Origin: Lithodes maja
Lineage: Eukaryota > Arthropoda > Malacostraca > Decapoda > Lithodidae
Reading direction: 5' to 3'
DNA: 64,000 nucleotides
Assembly (NCBI GenBank): GCA_037953745.1
Contig: JBAKBP010003109.1
Span: 96,406 to 160,405, forward strand
Shown: positions 54,578 through 64,000 of the stretch, one piece after another
Layout: every line of letters starts with the position of its first letter
Position numbering within the stretch: the stretch's first letter is position 1
Notes under the pieces: generated by a model
Told to the model about the DNA's origin: nothing
Databases searched by the model: none
The model's input: only the letters and a program-made list of their open reading frames with translations
Translations under genes and position numbers: made by a program

Positions 54578-55921
54578 CTACGCGTTATCAGGCTTCTTCT
54601 TATCTTTCTGATGAAGTTGCCTTATTGTTTGTTGTCTGACGTTCCTAGCGTATTTTTCTTCACTTAGTGAAGTTTTTTCTAGGTCCCGAGTCAGTGCTTC
54701 CCTCTCCCGGGAGTTTTTCTACGATGTGGTGATGGCGGTTGTTCCTGTTGTGATATGTTACAGTGCTTTTTGTTTATATTACAACGTGATTAAGTGTTAT
54801 TTCCGTCTGCTTAGGCCTAGCCAGCCGCTCGTAGCTTTTTACATGTACAAGTGTTATTGATTTATGATTTAAATATGTAATACCGTGTCATGTGTGTCCT
54901 GGATTAGTTGTGTTTTGGCTTAGTCCGGGGCCCAATTGTGTTTCTCAGATTGCATCTTGCTAGTGTGGGTTACCTTTTCCGGCGGGTTTTCTCGATTGCT
55001 CCGAGAAAATCCGGCTGGTTGCTTTTTTCCGGCGGGTTTTTTCGATTGCACCGGAAAAATCCGGCTGGTTGCCGAGTTTTATATCACGCGTGGTTAAAAT
55101 AGGCTAGTTTCCCCCGGCGAGTGGTGGCCTGAGGGCTCTCCAGGACTGCGTCTCTGAAGAGGAGCCTGTGTTCAGGCTTACTAGGTATTTCCCAGCGGGA
55201 TGGCTATACCCGTTTCACTAGGTGTTCATGCGGACACCGGTGGAGTATAGTTTTTCCCGGTTTTTGCAAAGCCATTGAAAAACTAGGCTGTTTTTGTTTG
55301 TTTGGTCTTTCCACCCCGGCGATCTTTTGCAAAGAAGTGGGGATAGGAACAATTTGGATTAATATTTAAATTACTTTCACACCCGGTGGTTGAACCTTGG
55401 GGAGGTGGGATTAACAGATTTGCAATTCGGTATAGTTAGCCAGACAATTGAGGGATACAATTGGGTATCGAGGCCTTCAAAATACGGCGATCTATGAAGG
55501 CTTCGAAAGAAGTCAGATAAAAAACGTTTAAGATAAGCTTACCTCCTTTTTAACTGCGATATAATAAGGAGGCCGGCGTCTTAATATGGGTTTCCGGTGG
55601 CCAATAATACCACTGGGAAGACTGCGTCATTTATAACGACATGCTCGTCTCTATATTTTGTCGGAGGATGTGCTTAAATCTTTTGGACAAGTGAAGATAT
55701 TCTAAAATCTTTACATAGGAACCTACAGGGTAACAAGAGGTAATAGTGGTGTATTACGTCTTGTTGCCCGGCGGTTCATTAACACTTGTGTTAGAACATT
55801 TTGGGGTAACCTTATGAGCATTAATTCCTGGAAATTTTCTTTTTTCCAGGGCGGAGTTCCGGCGGGTCAACAAAGGACCAGAAGGAGCCCGGGGGTGGCT
55901 TAGCTCTTCCCAGTCTCTGTC
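54578..55921 (+). other. DIRS-A copy 2 leader, after the piggyBac
   Basis: Collinear with 22790-25294 of copy 1 without the Tigger insertion. It contains a near-tandem duplication of TTTTTTCCGGCGGGTTTT-type sequence (about 54971 and 55025) and the TTCCTGGAAATTTTCTTTTTTCCAGG imperfect palindrome before gag (about 55825). No gene. Confidence 0.65.
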
Positions 55922-58596
55922 ATGGCGCCACTAGACCCTGTTTTTGCTCTGTGCCTCACACCTTCTTGTTCAGGGATCCCTATTTTTGCCCATACTCTAT
56001 GCATCAGATGCGTCAAATGCTTGGACCGGTCAAGGGGTCTGTGGGTGACGAAGAATTGTACTTTTTGTAGTCAATTGGGCACTAAAGTCTTACAACATGA
56101 TAATTTGGCCGCGGCGGTTGCATTGTGCGAGGTCAAACAGCTTTTATCTACTTATGCTACGTCAGTGGCTCATAAAGCCTTGCAGTGTGATAACGTAGTT
56201 CTGTGGGACAGATTGATTGCTCAGTATCCCCCACTTAAACGTCCCCCTTCTAGAAGTAAAGTCAATGTGCGTAAGTCGACTGAGACTGGGCAGGCTACAG
56301 TACTTACTCTCTCCTCCTGCACATCTAAGAGACCTCGAGAGCCGACACCCCCGGCGACAACTTCCAAGTCGAAATCGAGGTCCAGGTCAAGGTCTCCCCT
56401 CTGACAGCAGCCACATACTCACTCTTCTTCCCCTGCGAGAAAGAAGTGCAAGGAGGAGAAGACCAAGGATAGTCCTGGTAGTAAATCAAAGTCGAGGCGA
56501 AGTCACAAGTCTTCTAAAAAAGACACTAATGTACGAAAGACCTCCAGGCGTTCGCCGGAGCCTCGTACCTCGCTTTCTGCCTCTACTCCCGACATGTCTC
56601 ATGTCCAATCTGACAGGTCGGGAGTGGAGTCAGAGACTGTGGTGGGGGATTTACCGGCGGACAAAGTGTCACCTAATATTATTACTAGTTCACATGTATC
56701 AGCTTTAGAGAGTTCTACCAGCAGTTATAACCCTCTAGAGGGCTCGAGTGAGGGATCAGTAGTTGGTGTGGTACCGAGCTCACAAGTGAGTTCCGGCCAA
56801 GACCGGGGAGTTTGGAGGTACTCCCAGCCATGGCGTGACGGTTCACATCATTCTTATGTACCAACGGTAGTGGCAGACGTCCACCGGGACGCTGAGATCC
56901 CATCGTCCATCCCGGACTTAACATGGCAGCATGAGGGGGTCCCGGCTTCGGCGGAATCCTCTCCTGAAAGGCCGGGGGAAAGGGATGAGGGTTCTATAAT
57001 TTCTGAGATGGAGATTCAAGAGTCAGGTTCAGTGCTGGACGACTCTCAGAGTAGGAATGATTTGCCACAGAGTTCATCCTCTGCTAAATTTGTCACAGCT
57101 AATGAAATTAATGGGTTACTAAATGCACTAACAAAGTTTTTTGGTCAGCAGCAGGAGACTCCCACAGTTGGTTTGGGAGCTTCCACGACAGCATCGAATG
57201 TCCGACCTCTGGCTACTTCTATTGCTTTGACACAAATTCCGCACCCTCCCCCTGTATCACCTACTATGGTTACTAGGCCAACTTCGGCGGCACTGACTAC
57301 TTCCAATGTGAGAGTAGTAGCAGATGTAAATCCTCCCCCTTTAGACAAAGCGCCGGTCCGAAAGGGAGCTATGCCCCTCCTATACGGGCCAGATGAGTCA
57401 TGGGTAACAATGTTCCCAGCAAAGCCAGAGGTAGCACAGTCCACTATGTCGGGGGAGCTTCCGGTACCACGTGAGTGGGTAATTCAAGGGAATAAATCTA
57501 GAAAGTTACGTGCTTTAGATATTCTAGGAAATGTACTTTATGTTAATATTAAGGCCATTCCTAACTATTATCACCATGATTATTTTGTGTATACTTCTAC
57601 TTCGGCCCTGCCCCCTGCGTCAGCTTCAAAACTGTTTTCGGACTGGACCAAGCATGACGGTTTCAATGATATAAAAAGCACTGTCAGCTCTAACACCAGA
57701 GTTAGGTTTAAAGACGTTCACAGACACAGCCGCAAATCCAGTTTTGAAGGTGGAGCAGTTGGGTCCGGGTCCTTGGGTGGAATGGGAAGTGGAGGCTCAA
57801 AACTTTGCAACGACTTTTACCTCAAAATCTTCACACCAAATTCCACAAGAAAGCCATTCTTGGTTCTCGATGCCGGTATTCTCTGCCGGCGGAGTTCCCT
57901 CTGCTTTATTTGCATTTTTAGCTGCCCCTAAAATTAAGCTATGCGAATTTAAAGATCCCTTTTCCACACCGTCCACCGCTCACCTAGACCGGGAGTTTAG
58001 ACTACGTGGGAAAGCATATAGACTGTTTTCCCAGTATATTGTCACACAACAGGTAGCGAAGTCAATGCTCAGATCTGCTCAGGCAATCGCGGACGCGGAA
58101 GTCCGAAAGGCTATCGAACTATCTAGACGCTTGCTACTCCAGACTTCTATACAGTCACTGGGGGGATATCCGTACAGCCTTGCTAGAGGCGGTGCGGGCA
58201 CGACAAGATCTAAGGATGTCTCTCGTGAGGAAGCTCCCGGATAGGATTGCAAATCAAGTAGTTATGTCCCCTGTTCTAACTGCCTCTTTAATGTCCCCGG
58301 AGGTGTGGAAAATAGTGTTCAACATGGCTCAGGCCTTTAAGCACAGTCCCGCCCCATCTAAGAAACCTGCTTTCAATTTTATCAAGCCCAAACCAGTCGC
58401 AAAAGCTCAACCGGGTGGAGCAAAGCCCTTTCATCGGCCTAAGTCCTCTTCCACCCAAAGTCAGGCTCAGTATAGATACAAGCAAGGAAAGTTTTCAGGT
58501 AATCATAAAGGACAGAAGTATCAACGACCAGGCCAGGGCCCGTCTCCGACCAAACCCGGCCAGTCATCAAAGCATACACCACCACCAAAAAACTAG
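55922..58596 (+). pseudogene. DIRS-A copy 2 gag, broken by one stop and two frameshifts
   Basis: The ATG at 55922 opens the same Cys-rich N-terminus as copy 1 (FALCLTPSC, HTLCIRCVKCLDRSRGLW, NCTFC). A TGA at 56402-56404 follows SRSRSPL. The frame continues through SRRSHKSSKKDT, GVWRYSQPWRD, SSIPDLTWQHEG and MPLLYGPDESWVTM. A shift near 57675 and another near 58160 (extra G in CTGGGGGGATAT) move the remaining core (LGPGPWVEWEVEAQNF, AYRLFSQYIVTQQVAKSML, LPDRIANQVVMSPVL). It ends Lys/Pro-rich at 58596. Unlike copy 1 it has no LINE insertion, so it shows the empty site (near 57080). Confidence 0.87.
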
Positions 58597-58631
58597 GGTC
58601 TCTCTCACTCCCAGGGCCAGTCTTCCGGCGG

Positions 58632-59630
58632 GTGGATCAAAGGGTAGTCCAGCCGGCGAACCCTTGTCTGCTAACTGGGTCGTTCCGGGCGTGTCATCGC
58701 GCATGGCCATTAAACACATGGGCGAGGATGGTGGCACGCAAAGGCATCACCTGGCAGTGGCTCCGGCGACCTCGCTTACGTCAGCCGACAAAGGCAAATT
58801 TTGTTTCATTAGAGGTGGAGTCACTGATCCAAGAGATGATCGCCAAGAATGTCATCATCCCGGTCCCTCAAAATTACCCGGTATTTACGTCCAAACTCTT
58901 TCTAGTGCCCAAAAGGGACAGTGTTCAGATGAGGCCGGTCGTAGACCTGTCTTATCTGAACCTCCATATTCACAACGTCTCCTTCAGGATGCTGACAGTG
59001 AATCAAATCAGGCTAACACTTCCGCCGGAAGGGTGGATGTGTTCTTTAGACCTGACAGACGCGTACTGGCACGTTCCGGTAAACAAAAGGTTTCAACGAT
59101 TTTTGGCATTACGAATAAAGCATCAGACTTATGTCTTTCAGAGGATGCCGTTCGGATTAAACCTAGCACCTCGCTTATTCACGAAATTGGTCCGGCAAGC
59201 CCTGATGCCCATGTTAGAACAAGGGATCAGGATTTTGTGGTATCTAGACGACTGGCTGGTGGTGGCAGAGACGGAACAGTTATGCATCAATCATGGCAAC
59301 ATAATATTAAATCATGTAAAATCTCTAGGGTTCAAGGTAAACCCGGTAAAGTCAAACTTTGTTCCCTCACGAGTGGTCCAGTGGATAGGGCTGGTCTGGG
59401 ACACAGCTGCTCTCGCTCTGAGTCAGAGTGTGGACAATCGGAACAGGTTTCGCAAGAAACTGTTTGTTTCTTCACAGTCTGACTACGACACGGAGAGTCT
59501 GGGAATCTCTGGTCGGCTCTCTCAACTGGATTCAACTAACTGTCAAGTTGGGCCGGTTGAAAGTCAAACGTTTAATATTGGAGGGCAACAAATTTTTTCC
59601 ACTATTGCCGGCGGAAACATTATGGCCCAT
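58632..59630 (+). pseudogene. DIRS-A copy 2 reverse transcriptase, catalytic core open
   Basis: The frame from 58632 includes KGITWQWLRRPRLRQPTKAN, VIIPVPQNYPVFTSKLFLV, RPVVDLSYLNLHI, CSLDLTDAYWHVPV, MPFGLNLAPRLFTKLVRQAL and WYLDDWLVVAET (residue ~203). It is open through the whole palm, with all catalytic Asp present. A shift near 59455 moves the thumb/linker to another frame (WESLVGSLNWIQLTVKLGRL), and the RTE fragment at 59631 then cuts the link to RNase H. It serves here as the reference for what DIRS-G has lost. Confidence 0.9.
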
Positions 59631-59910
59631 CTATCTATTGCCTGACGCCATGATGCCCGAAGGGGTGGCCACGAACGAACCGCCCCCATGCACCTCTGTC
59701 CCCAGTCAGTCGACGCCGCTCCCCCCAACCAGCACCGCCTTCGTTCATGTAGTTCCTCACTCCATTCTTCCACCTCATATTCGGTCTACCTCTCCCCCTC
59801 TGTCCCTCCACCTCGCTCTCGTAAACCTTCTTAGTCATTCTCTCGCTTTCCATACGTTCCATATGGCCGAACCATCTCAAGTTGTTCCTTTTCACACTTT
59901 CCAGCACATC
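59631..59910 (-). mobile_element. RTE-like LINE 3' fragment in DIRS-A copy 2
   Basis: Minus strand: matches the last ~90 codons and tail of the element at 26396-28992 (LESVKRNNLRWFGHMERM, ending WGRFVRGHPFGHHGVRQ, stop, short ATAG tail). It is inserted between TTATGGCCCAT and CCCAAAATTA, which are contiguous in copy 1 (31540-31556). No clear target duplication beyond a few bases. Confidence 0.88.
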
Positions 59911-60380
59911 CCAAAATTAATACACAGCTTACTAGCGGTCTGGGCGAAGAGGGAAACATTGCACTCGGTCATGTCATGGACCTCTCCTCCGCCGACGGTA
60001 TGGGTAGACACGGATGCGTCAGGAACGATAGGTTGGGGCTTTCAGTCAAACCACGGGCATCAGGGTCAAGGGCTTTGGTCCCATTCAGAAACCTCCCACA
60101 TGAATGTCAAAGAGTTACTAGTCCCCTTGTATTTCCTTCAGGCTCACGGCTCTACTGTAGAACGGGCGCTCAAGCAAAACATTTTCGACCAAATGATTGC
60201 GGAGCCTTACCGTCCACAAGTGGATCTGTTTGCGTCCGAGGAGACTCACAAACTCCCGCTGTACCTCACCCGCCGGACAATAACGCCGGCGGGAGGACCC
60301 GATGCACTGGTGACGGACTGGAACATGTTGAGTTCCGTTTATCTGTTTCCGCCACCAGACGCTTCTCTAATGTGCCTATT
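59911..60380 (+). pseudogene. DIRS-A copy 2 RNase H/methyltransferase-like region with deletions
   Basis: VWVDTDASGTIGWGFQS and HMNVKELLVPLYFLQAHGST are kept. Then about 215 bp are missing relative to copy 1, with ACTGTAGAA microhomology at the break, removing the rest of RNase H. The methyltransferase-like part resumes (HPQ-like YRPQVDLFASEETHKLPL, LFPPPDASLMC) and is cut by a second deletion near 60378. Confidence 0.85.
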
Positions 60381-61175
60381 TAAACTATCTGTTCGAGCAG
60401 AAACGTCTATCTGTAGTAGCGTTAAAAAATCACTTAACAGCAATTAGGATGCCATTCCTTGACCTTACAGGTCTAACCATACCACTAGCGGAGGAAAAAG
60501 GTTTCATGAGAGCATGTTTTAAACTCCGCCCACCTCCCCGTCAGCTCATGCCTACCTGGTCTCTGGACAAGGCGTTGTCTTTACTTCATTCCCGGCTGTA
60601 CCAAAATACTGCAGATTTTGACTTACTTTTAAAAAGGGCAGTTTTCCTTATGGCTTTGGACACAGGGTGTCTGAGCTGGCGGCGATGAGCAACACACCTA
60701 ATTGCATACGGTTTGGTAGGCTCAATGAGTGTATTCATTTTGCACCTTCCCCGGCGTTCATCGCCAAAAATGAACACAGTGAACATGTTTTTCAGAGTTC
60801 ACGGTGCCGGCGTTAAAAAGGGGAAAAGTGCACCATAATTTATGTCCAGTGCAAGCTCTAACCAAATATTTGAGAGTAGCACCTCTGAATCAACAGGGTG
60901 CTTTATGGGTAGCGAGTACGGGCCAACGCTTAATGAAACGAAAACTGGCTTCTCTCTTAGTCGAAGTCATTAAAGAGAGTAATCCCGGTGTCGTGGGAAG
61001 AGCCCACGATTTACGTAAATGGGCGGCCTCTTTGCGTTTCCTTAAGAATTTTTCTGTTGAGGACATAGCGTCTACGCACCTGTGGTCCTCTAATCATACG
61101 TTTTTGACTCGATACCTTTCAGTAGCTCTAGACAGACCTTCCATGCCATGTATAGCTTTAAGGCAGAGGGTCTAG
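60381..61175 (+). pseudogene. DIRS-A copy 2 tyrosine recombinase, first Arg deleted
   Basis: The N-terminal part is lost by deletion. PPPRQLMPTWSLDKALSLL and LLLKRAVFLMALDTG follow. A 7-bp loss near 60667 removes the codon of the first catalytic Arg seen in copy 1 (GNRVSEL) and shifts the frame. The C-terminal part is open in another frame: CPVQALTKYLRVAPL, AHDLRKWAASLRFL (HxxR) and TFLTRYLSVAL (Tyr). Inactive, but a good witness for the family sequence. Confidence 0.88.
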
Positions 61176-62053
61176 GTGGCCTCTAAGTCACTTATTGTTT
61201 AAGTTAAGAAAAGAGGGGGGGGGGGGGGGGGTGCAGTCAGTGTAACATAGGACACCCTAGACCCCACCGGAGTATGTGTACGGAGCATACGAGCTGTGAT
61301 ACTGTATATAGGTGTTGTGATATAAAATTTCTCTGTAATATGCATTACAGGAAATTGTGCTAAAGTACAATAGTAGTAAAACAACAACTCTTGTTGTAAG
61401 TAGTTTTGGCTGTGAAGCAATATAATTTTAAGACAATCTCAGTAGTTGCGACTGCGAATATTATTTTTGATGTAAGTACTTTTGCATAAGTACAAGAGTT
61501 CAGTACTTCTGCGAAAGTACAAGAATTCATGTTATGTTTGGGTATATTTTTAGGAATATATCCACTAGTTTAATGGGGTTTATATGTGCACATGTAGACT
61601 TATAAGTTTTTATTTTTCACCACTTACTTAAGTGGGGTGCCTTCTTAACTAGCAGATCTGTGTACAGAGTCTCAGAGTTAACCCTTTTTATTCAAGCAGG
61701 CTTCTTCGAAGCACGCTCCTGCTTGTACCCCTTTTTGAATATATATGCTGTATAAAGTTTATGCACAAAATATATAATTTTTACAAAGTATGAATACTAT
61801 GTGGTTGTTTGATTATCTGCTTTTGCTAGAGTTATGATATGATTACGAATGTCCCCTTCCAGTCTTAGATATCAGGCATAATCGTCAATGATGAAGGGGC
61901 CACTAATAAAATTATAGGTTTGACTCCTGCAAGGAGATAAAGAAAACCTAATATTTAGTAGTGGCCCCGTAATCATTGACGACTGGGGCCCTCCCGACCA
62001 TCCCCTTCCCATTCGTTGATGTATTAAGGATTTTGGTTTACTTGATATGTCAG
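61176..62053 (+). other. DIRS-A copy 2 3' region: poly-G tract, ICR, spacer
   Basis: A run of 17 G (61215-61231) follows the recombinase, as in copy 1. The AT-rich spacer then includes a repeated TACAAGARTTCA/AGTACTT stretch (about 61470-61530). The ICR at 61868-61985 is listed separately. No gene. Confidence 0.7.
61868..61985 (+). repeat. DIRS-A copy 2 internal complementary region (ICR)
   Basis: Left half (GCATAATCGTCAATGATGAA onward) is the complement of the outermost 5' repeat at 49408-49441. Right half (ATTATAGGTTTGACTCCTGC onward) is the complement of the outermost 3' repeat near 62330-62404. This joined arrangement is diagnostic for DIRS-type elements. Confidence 0.88.
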
Positions 62054-62404
62054 TGAAGGAAGTATGACGCCTGAAGTCAGCATCTGGTCAAATATCCACA
62101 CAAGTACATCCACGAGTATATGGAAAGCTTATGAATAGTTATTTTTTTTTTTTTTTTTTTTTATTATTTGTTACGAAGTTTTTTCGTAGTGAGAACCAAA
62201 TTTCATAATGACAGAACCATGAGTGAGGTTGCGTGCGCTCATGATGAAGGCTCCTCAATTTTTTATGCTCTGCGCGGTAGATTCAAACTAACGGTAAATG
62301 AGCGTTTGAAGAGGAGGCCTTATGTAATAGGCATAATCGTCAATGATTATGGGGCCACTACAAAATATTAGGTTTTCTTTATCTCCTTGCAGGAGTCAAA
62401 CCTA
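62054..62404 (+). repeat. DIRS-A copy 2 3' inverted terminal repeat
   Basis: Reverse complement of 49408-50095 (without insertion), plus an extra outer ~40 bases (CTCCTTGCAGGAGTCAAACC) found only on this end and in the ICR. A poly-T run lies at 62144-62161. Confidence 0.9.
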
Positions 62405-62700
62405 TAATATAGAATTTTCCATGGCCATACTTAAAAATTCATAGCCCCAACTTTCCTCCCTGTTCCGGGTTCAAGTTCTTCCCAATTCACTTCCTTGCAG
62501 TTAAAGTCCCCACACATGACTATTTCATCCTTTGAAGCTAAGATATTTTCTAGCACACTAATTGTTTCCTTACGCATTAGCTATGCTCCTCCTTACTCCA
62601 TGTCTTCGTCTTGGGAGGTACATACGCTACTATCACCACTATTTTTTCGTTTCCACCAATTTCTAGTGCTAAAACTTCTGCTGTTGAAGTTTGTGTGTTT
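62405..62700 (-). pseudogene. LINE-c endonuclease, part beyond DIRS-A copy 2
   Basis: Minus strand reads VLALEIGGNEKIVVIVAYV then PPKTKTWSKEE, a degraded stretch, then MCGDFNCKEVNWEELEPG. These are APE endonuclease motifs in the order expected upstream of HVKESTRV at 49400. Stops and frame changes are present. The LINE is truncated near 62700. Confidence 0.8.
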
Positions 62701-63006
62701 GTTTGTGTGTCACGGACTGTTCGGCACAATAAACAAAGCAAAACACAAGCGATATGAGGTTCACAAATCGGTTTGGTCAAGATTACTCTGTTAATATACG
62801 TTTATGAATTATACCTGGGATATTCTCGCTATCCAAGCAGCTCAGTTAGGGTTTTGTGAGTAGGCCTAAGCCTTTCTATAGCCTAGCCTCGGCCTAAGAG
62901 TAACTCTCAATACGGCACTCTACTGTAGCCTACATGAAACATTAACAGCAATAAAAAAAGACAATAGATAATAGATAACAGATTTTATTTACCATGAATT
63001 ATTTAG
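62701..63006. other. Unassigned AT-rich stretch
   Basis: No gene or repeat pair recognised. Confidence 0.3.
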
Positions 63007-63191
63007 AGTTAGGCCTGGTGAGACGAGCTAGCGGGCGGTGCATTCTGGGCCGACGCCATACCGTGACGTCAGCATTCTCGCCAAAAGTGTATTTGAAGCG
63101 CCAAATTCGGATTCTGGTACCATATCCAACCTATCGCCAATACTGTGTTTCGCCAAGCTGAAACCCGCCAAACGCGAGGGACCACTGCACA
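63007..63191 (-). mobile_element. Tigger-like terminal sequence
   Basis: The minus strand starts CAGTGGTCCCTCGCGTTTGG at 63191 and continues GGGTTTCAGCTTGGCG, with the repeated GGCG pattern usual in Tigger ends. TA does not follow directly. No partner end found in the window. Confidence 0.55.
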
Positions 63192-63341
63192 TACATACAC
63201 CTCACACACAAACACTAGCAACTAAGTACTAGAGTAGTATACTTGTCATCTGCGGCACAATTAAGGCCTCTCTGAATAAACAAGTAGAACCTAAATAAAT
63301 TAAATATTTTGGTGACATGACCCAGCCAGGGCTCGAACCCT
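63192..63341. other. Unassigned spacer before the Tigger transposase
   Basis: CA-rich stretch (ACATACATACACC, CTCACACACA). No gene. Confidence 0.3.
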
Positions 63342-64000
63342 CGAGCGAATGTCAGGATAACAGGAGAAGCAGCCAGTACAGATATAGCAGCAGCTGAGTT
63401 CCCTAGTTATTTGCGGCAAATTTTGAAGAAGGAAGCAGACCAGATTTTCAACGCTGACGTGACAGGATTTTTCCGGAAATGGATGCCCATGCGTACCTAC
63501 ATCCATAGGCAACAGAAGAGTGCCAAGGGCTTTAAGGCTGCAAAAGATAGTGACATTGCTTCTCATGTGCAATGCTTCTTGGTCCTGTAAACCTAAACCA
63601 CTTGTTATTCATCGTGCTAAGAAGCCACGTCCCTACAAGAACCAAGATATGTCTCACCTCAATGTCCACTGGATATCCAACAAGAAAGCTTGGATGTCGG
63701 CGACACTAAGTTTGGAATAGTTCGATAAGTGCCTTGTACCTGACCTCGAGCACTTCTGTCGACGAAAAAACTTATCCTTTTTTCCTGTTATAAAGATCGC
63801 CACCTGCAAGTGGCGATTGTTCCTGCTTGATAATGCCCCAGGACATTCTCAACTCCTAGTGGACCACCACCCTGCTATAAAAGTGATGTTCATGCCTCCT
63901 AATACCACTTCTCTTCCTCAACCACTGGATCAAGAAATTATCGCCAACCTAAAGGCCAGCTATGCTACCAAGACTTTTATGATGTTGGACAAGGCAACAG
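63342..64000 (+). pseudogene. Tigger-type DDE transposase fragment, decayed, runs off the window
   Basis: Plus strand: NVRITGEAASTDIAAAEFPS, YLRQILKKEADQIFNADVTG, FFRKWMPMRTYIH and KGFKAAKDSD (63342 to about 63560). Frames then shift, with KPLVIHRAKKPR and HWISNKKAWMSATL (63520 frame), and later LLDNAPGHSQLLVDHHP, IKVMFMPPNTTSLPQPLDQ and IANLKASYATKTF. These are the order and motifs of the pogo/Tigger DDE domain; first Asp in NAD, second in LLDNAPGH, third in LDQ. At least two frameshifts and stops make it inactive. The DNA-binding N-terminus is missing on the left; the right end is cut by the window edge. Confidence 0.85.

Larger units (their letters stand above)
49408..62404 (+). mobile_element. 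DIRS-A copy 2: DIRS-like retrotransposon with full end structure
   Basis: Plus strand, 13 kb including a piggyBac (4.2 kb), a LINE tail (0.37 kb) and an RTE fragment (0.28 kb). Present are 5' repeat 49408-50095, gag, RT, RNase H, recombinase, poly-G (61215-61231), ICR (61868-61985) and 3' repeat (62054-62404). LINE-c endonuclease sequence stops at its left end and continues at its right end, giving the insertion site. Two internal deletions (RNase H near 60155; methyltransferase-like/recombinase junction near 60380) and several frameshifts make it inactive. Confidence 0.92.

Noticed and set aside
63310..63345. tRNA-like B box (complement of GGGCTCGAACCCT)
   Set aside because: No full tRNA fold, and it runs straight into Tigger transposase codons; probably chance or a remnant.

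Overview
The window looks like one block of nested, mostly decayed transposable elements from an animal genome. I see no host protein gene, rRNA or true tRNA gene. The mix of DIRS-type tyrosine-recombinase retrotransposons, CR1/Jockey-like LINEs, an RTE-like LINE, piggyBac, Tigger and a Gmr1-like gypsy fragment suggests an arthropod, most likely a decapod crustacean. That is inference from element content, since no host gene anchors it.

Layout. 1-9565: broken gypsy pol, a ~1.1 kb repeat present twice in tandem and hit by two TTAA-flanked elements and a truncated LINE, an acidic broken ORF, and LINE-a (minus). 9566-22119: DIRS-G copy 1 (minus), interrupted by the nearly complete LINE-b (16266-20629). 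22158-33727: DIRS-A copy 1 (plus), hit by a Tigger foldback element and by an RTE-like LINE inside gag. 33728-41927: DIRS-G copy 2 (minus). 42690-46490: 5' part of a third DIRS (DIRS-C, minus), with a TTAA element in its gag zinc motif. 46735-49407 plus 62405-62700: LINE-c (minus), split by DIRS-A copy 2 (49408-62404). DIRS-A copy 2 itself carries a LINE 3' tail, an apparently complete piggyBac (50376-54573) and an RTE fragment. 62701-64000: Tigger remnants.

How the parts work together. DIRS elements encode Gag, RT/RNase H with a methyltransferase-like region, and a tyrosine recombinase. They replicate through a circle whose junction is templated by the internal complementary region (ICR). 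Inverted terminal repeats and an ICR can be read for DIRS-G (both copies) and DIRS-A copy 2. All DIRS copies here are coding-defective. The piggyBac element is the only one with a plausible complete transposase and matching ends.

Most interesting signal. The ~5.8 kb coding interior of both DIRS-G copies is almost devoid of A on its sense strand (T on the plus strand; 5 T in 240 bases at 12301-12540). Most differences between the two copies fall at sites where one copy has that base. A tRNA-derived SINE inside the element gives direction: sense A has been changed to C, G and T in copy 1. This resembles adenine-targeted mutagenesis by an error-prone reverse transcriptase, as in prokaryotic diversity-generating retroelements, but in a eukaryotic DIRS element. 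It destroys RT active-site aspartates and removes stop codons on both strands, so the many long overlapping frames there are not genes.
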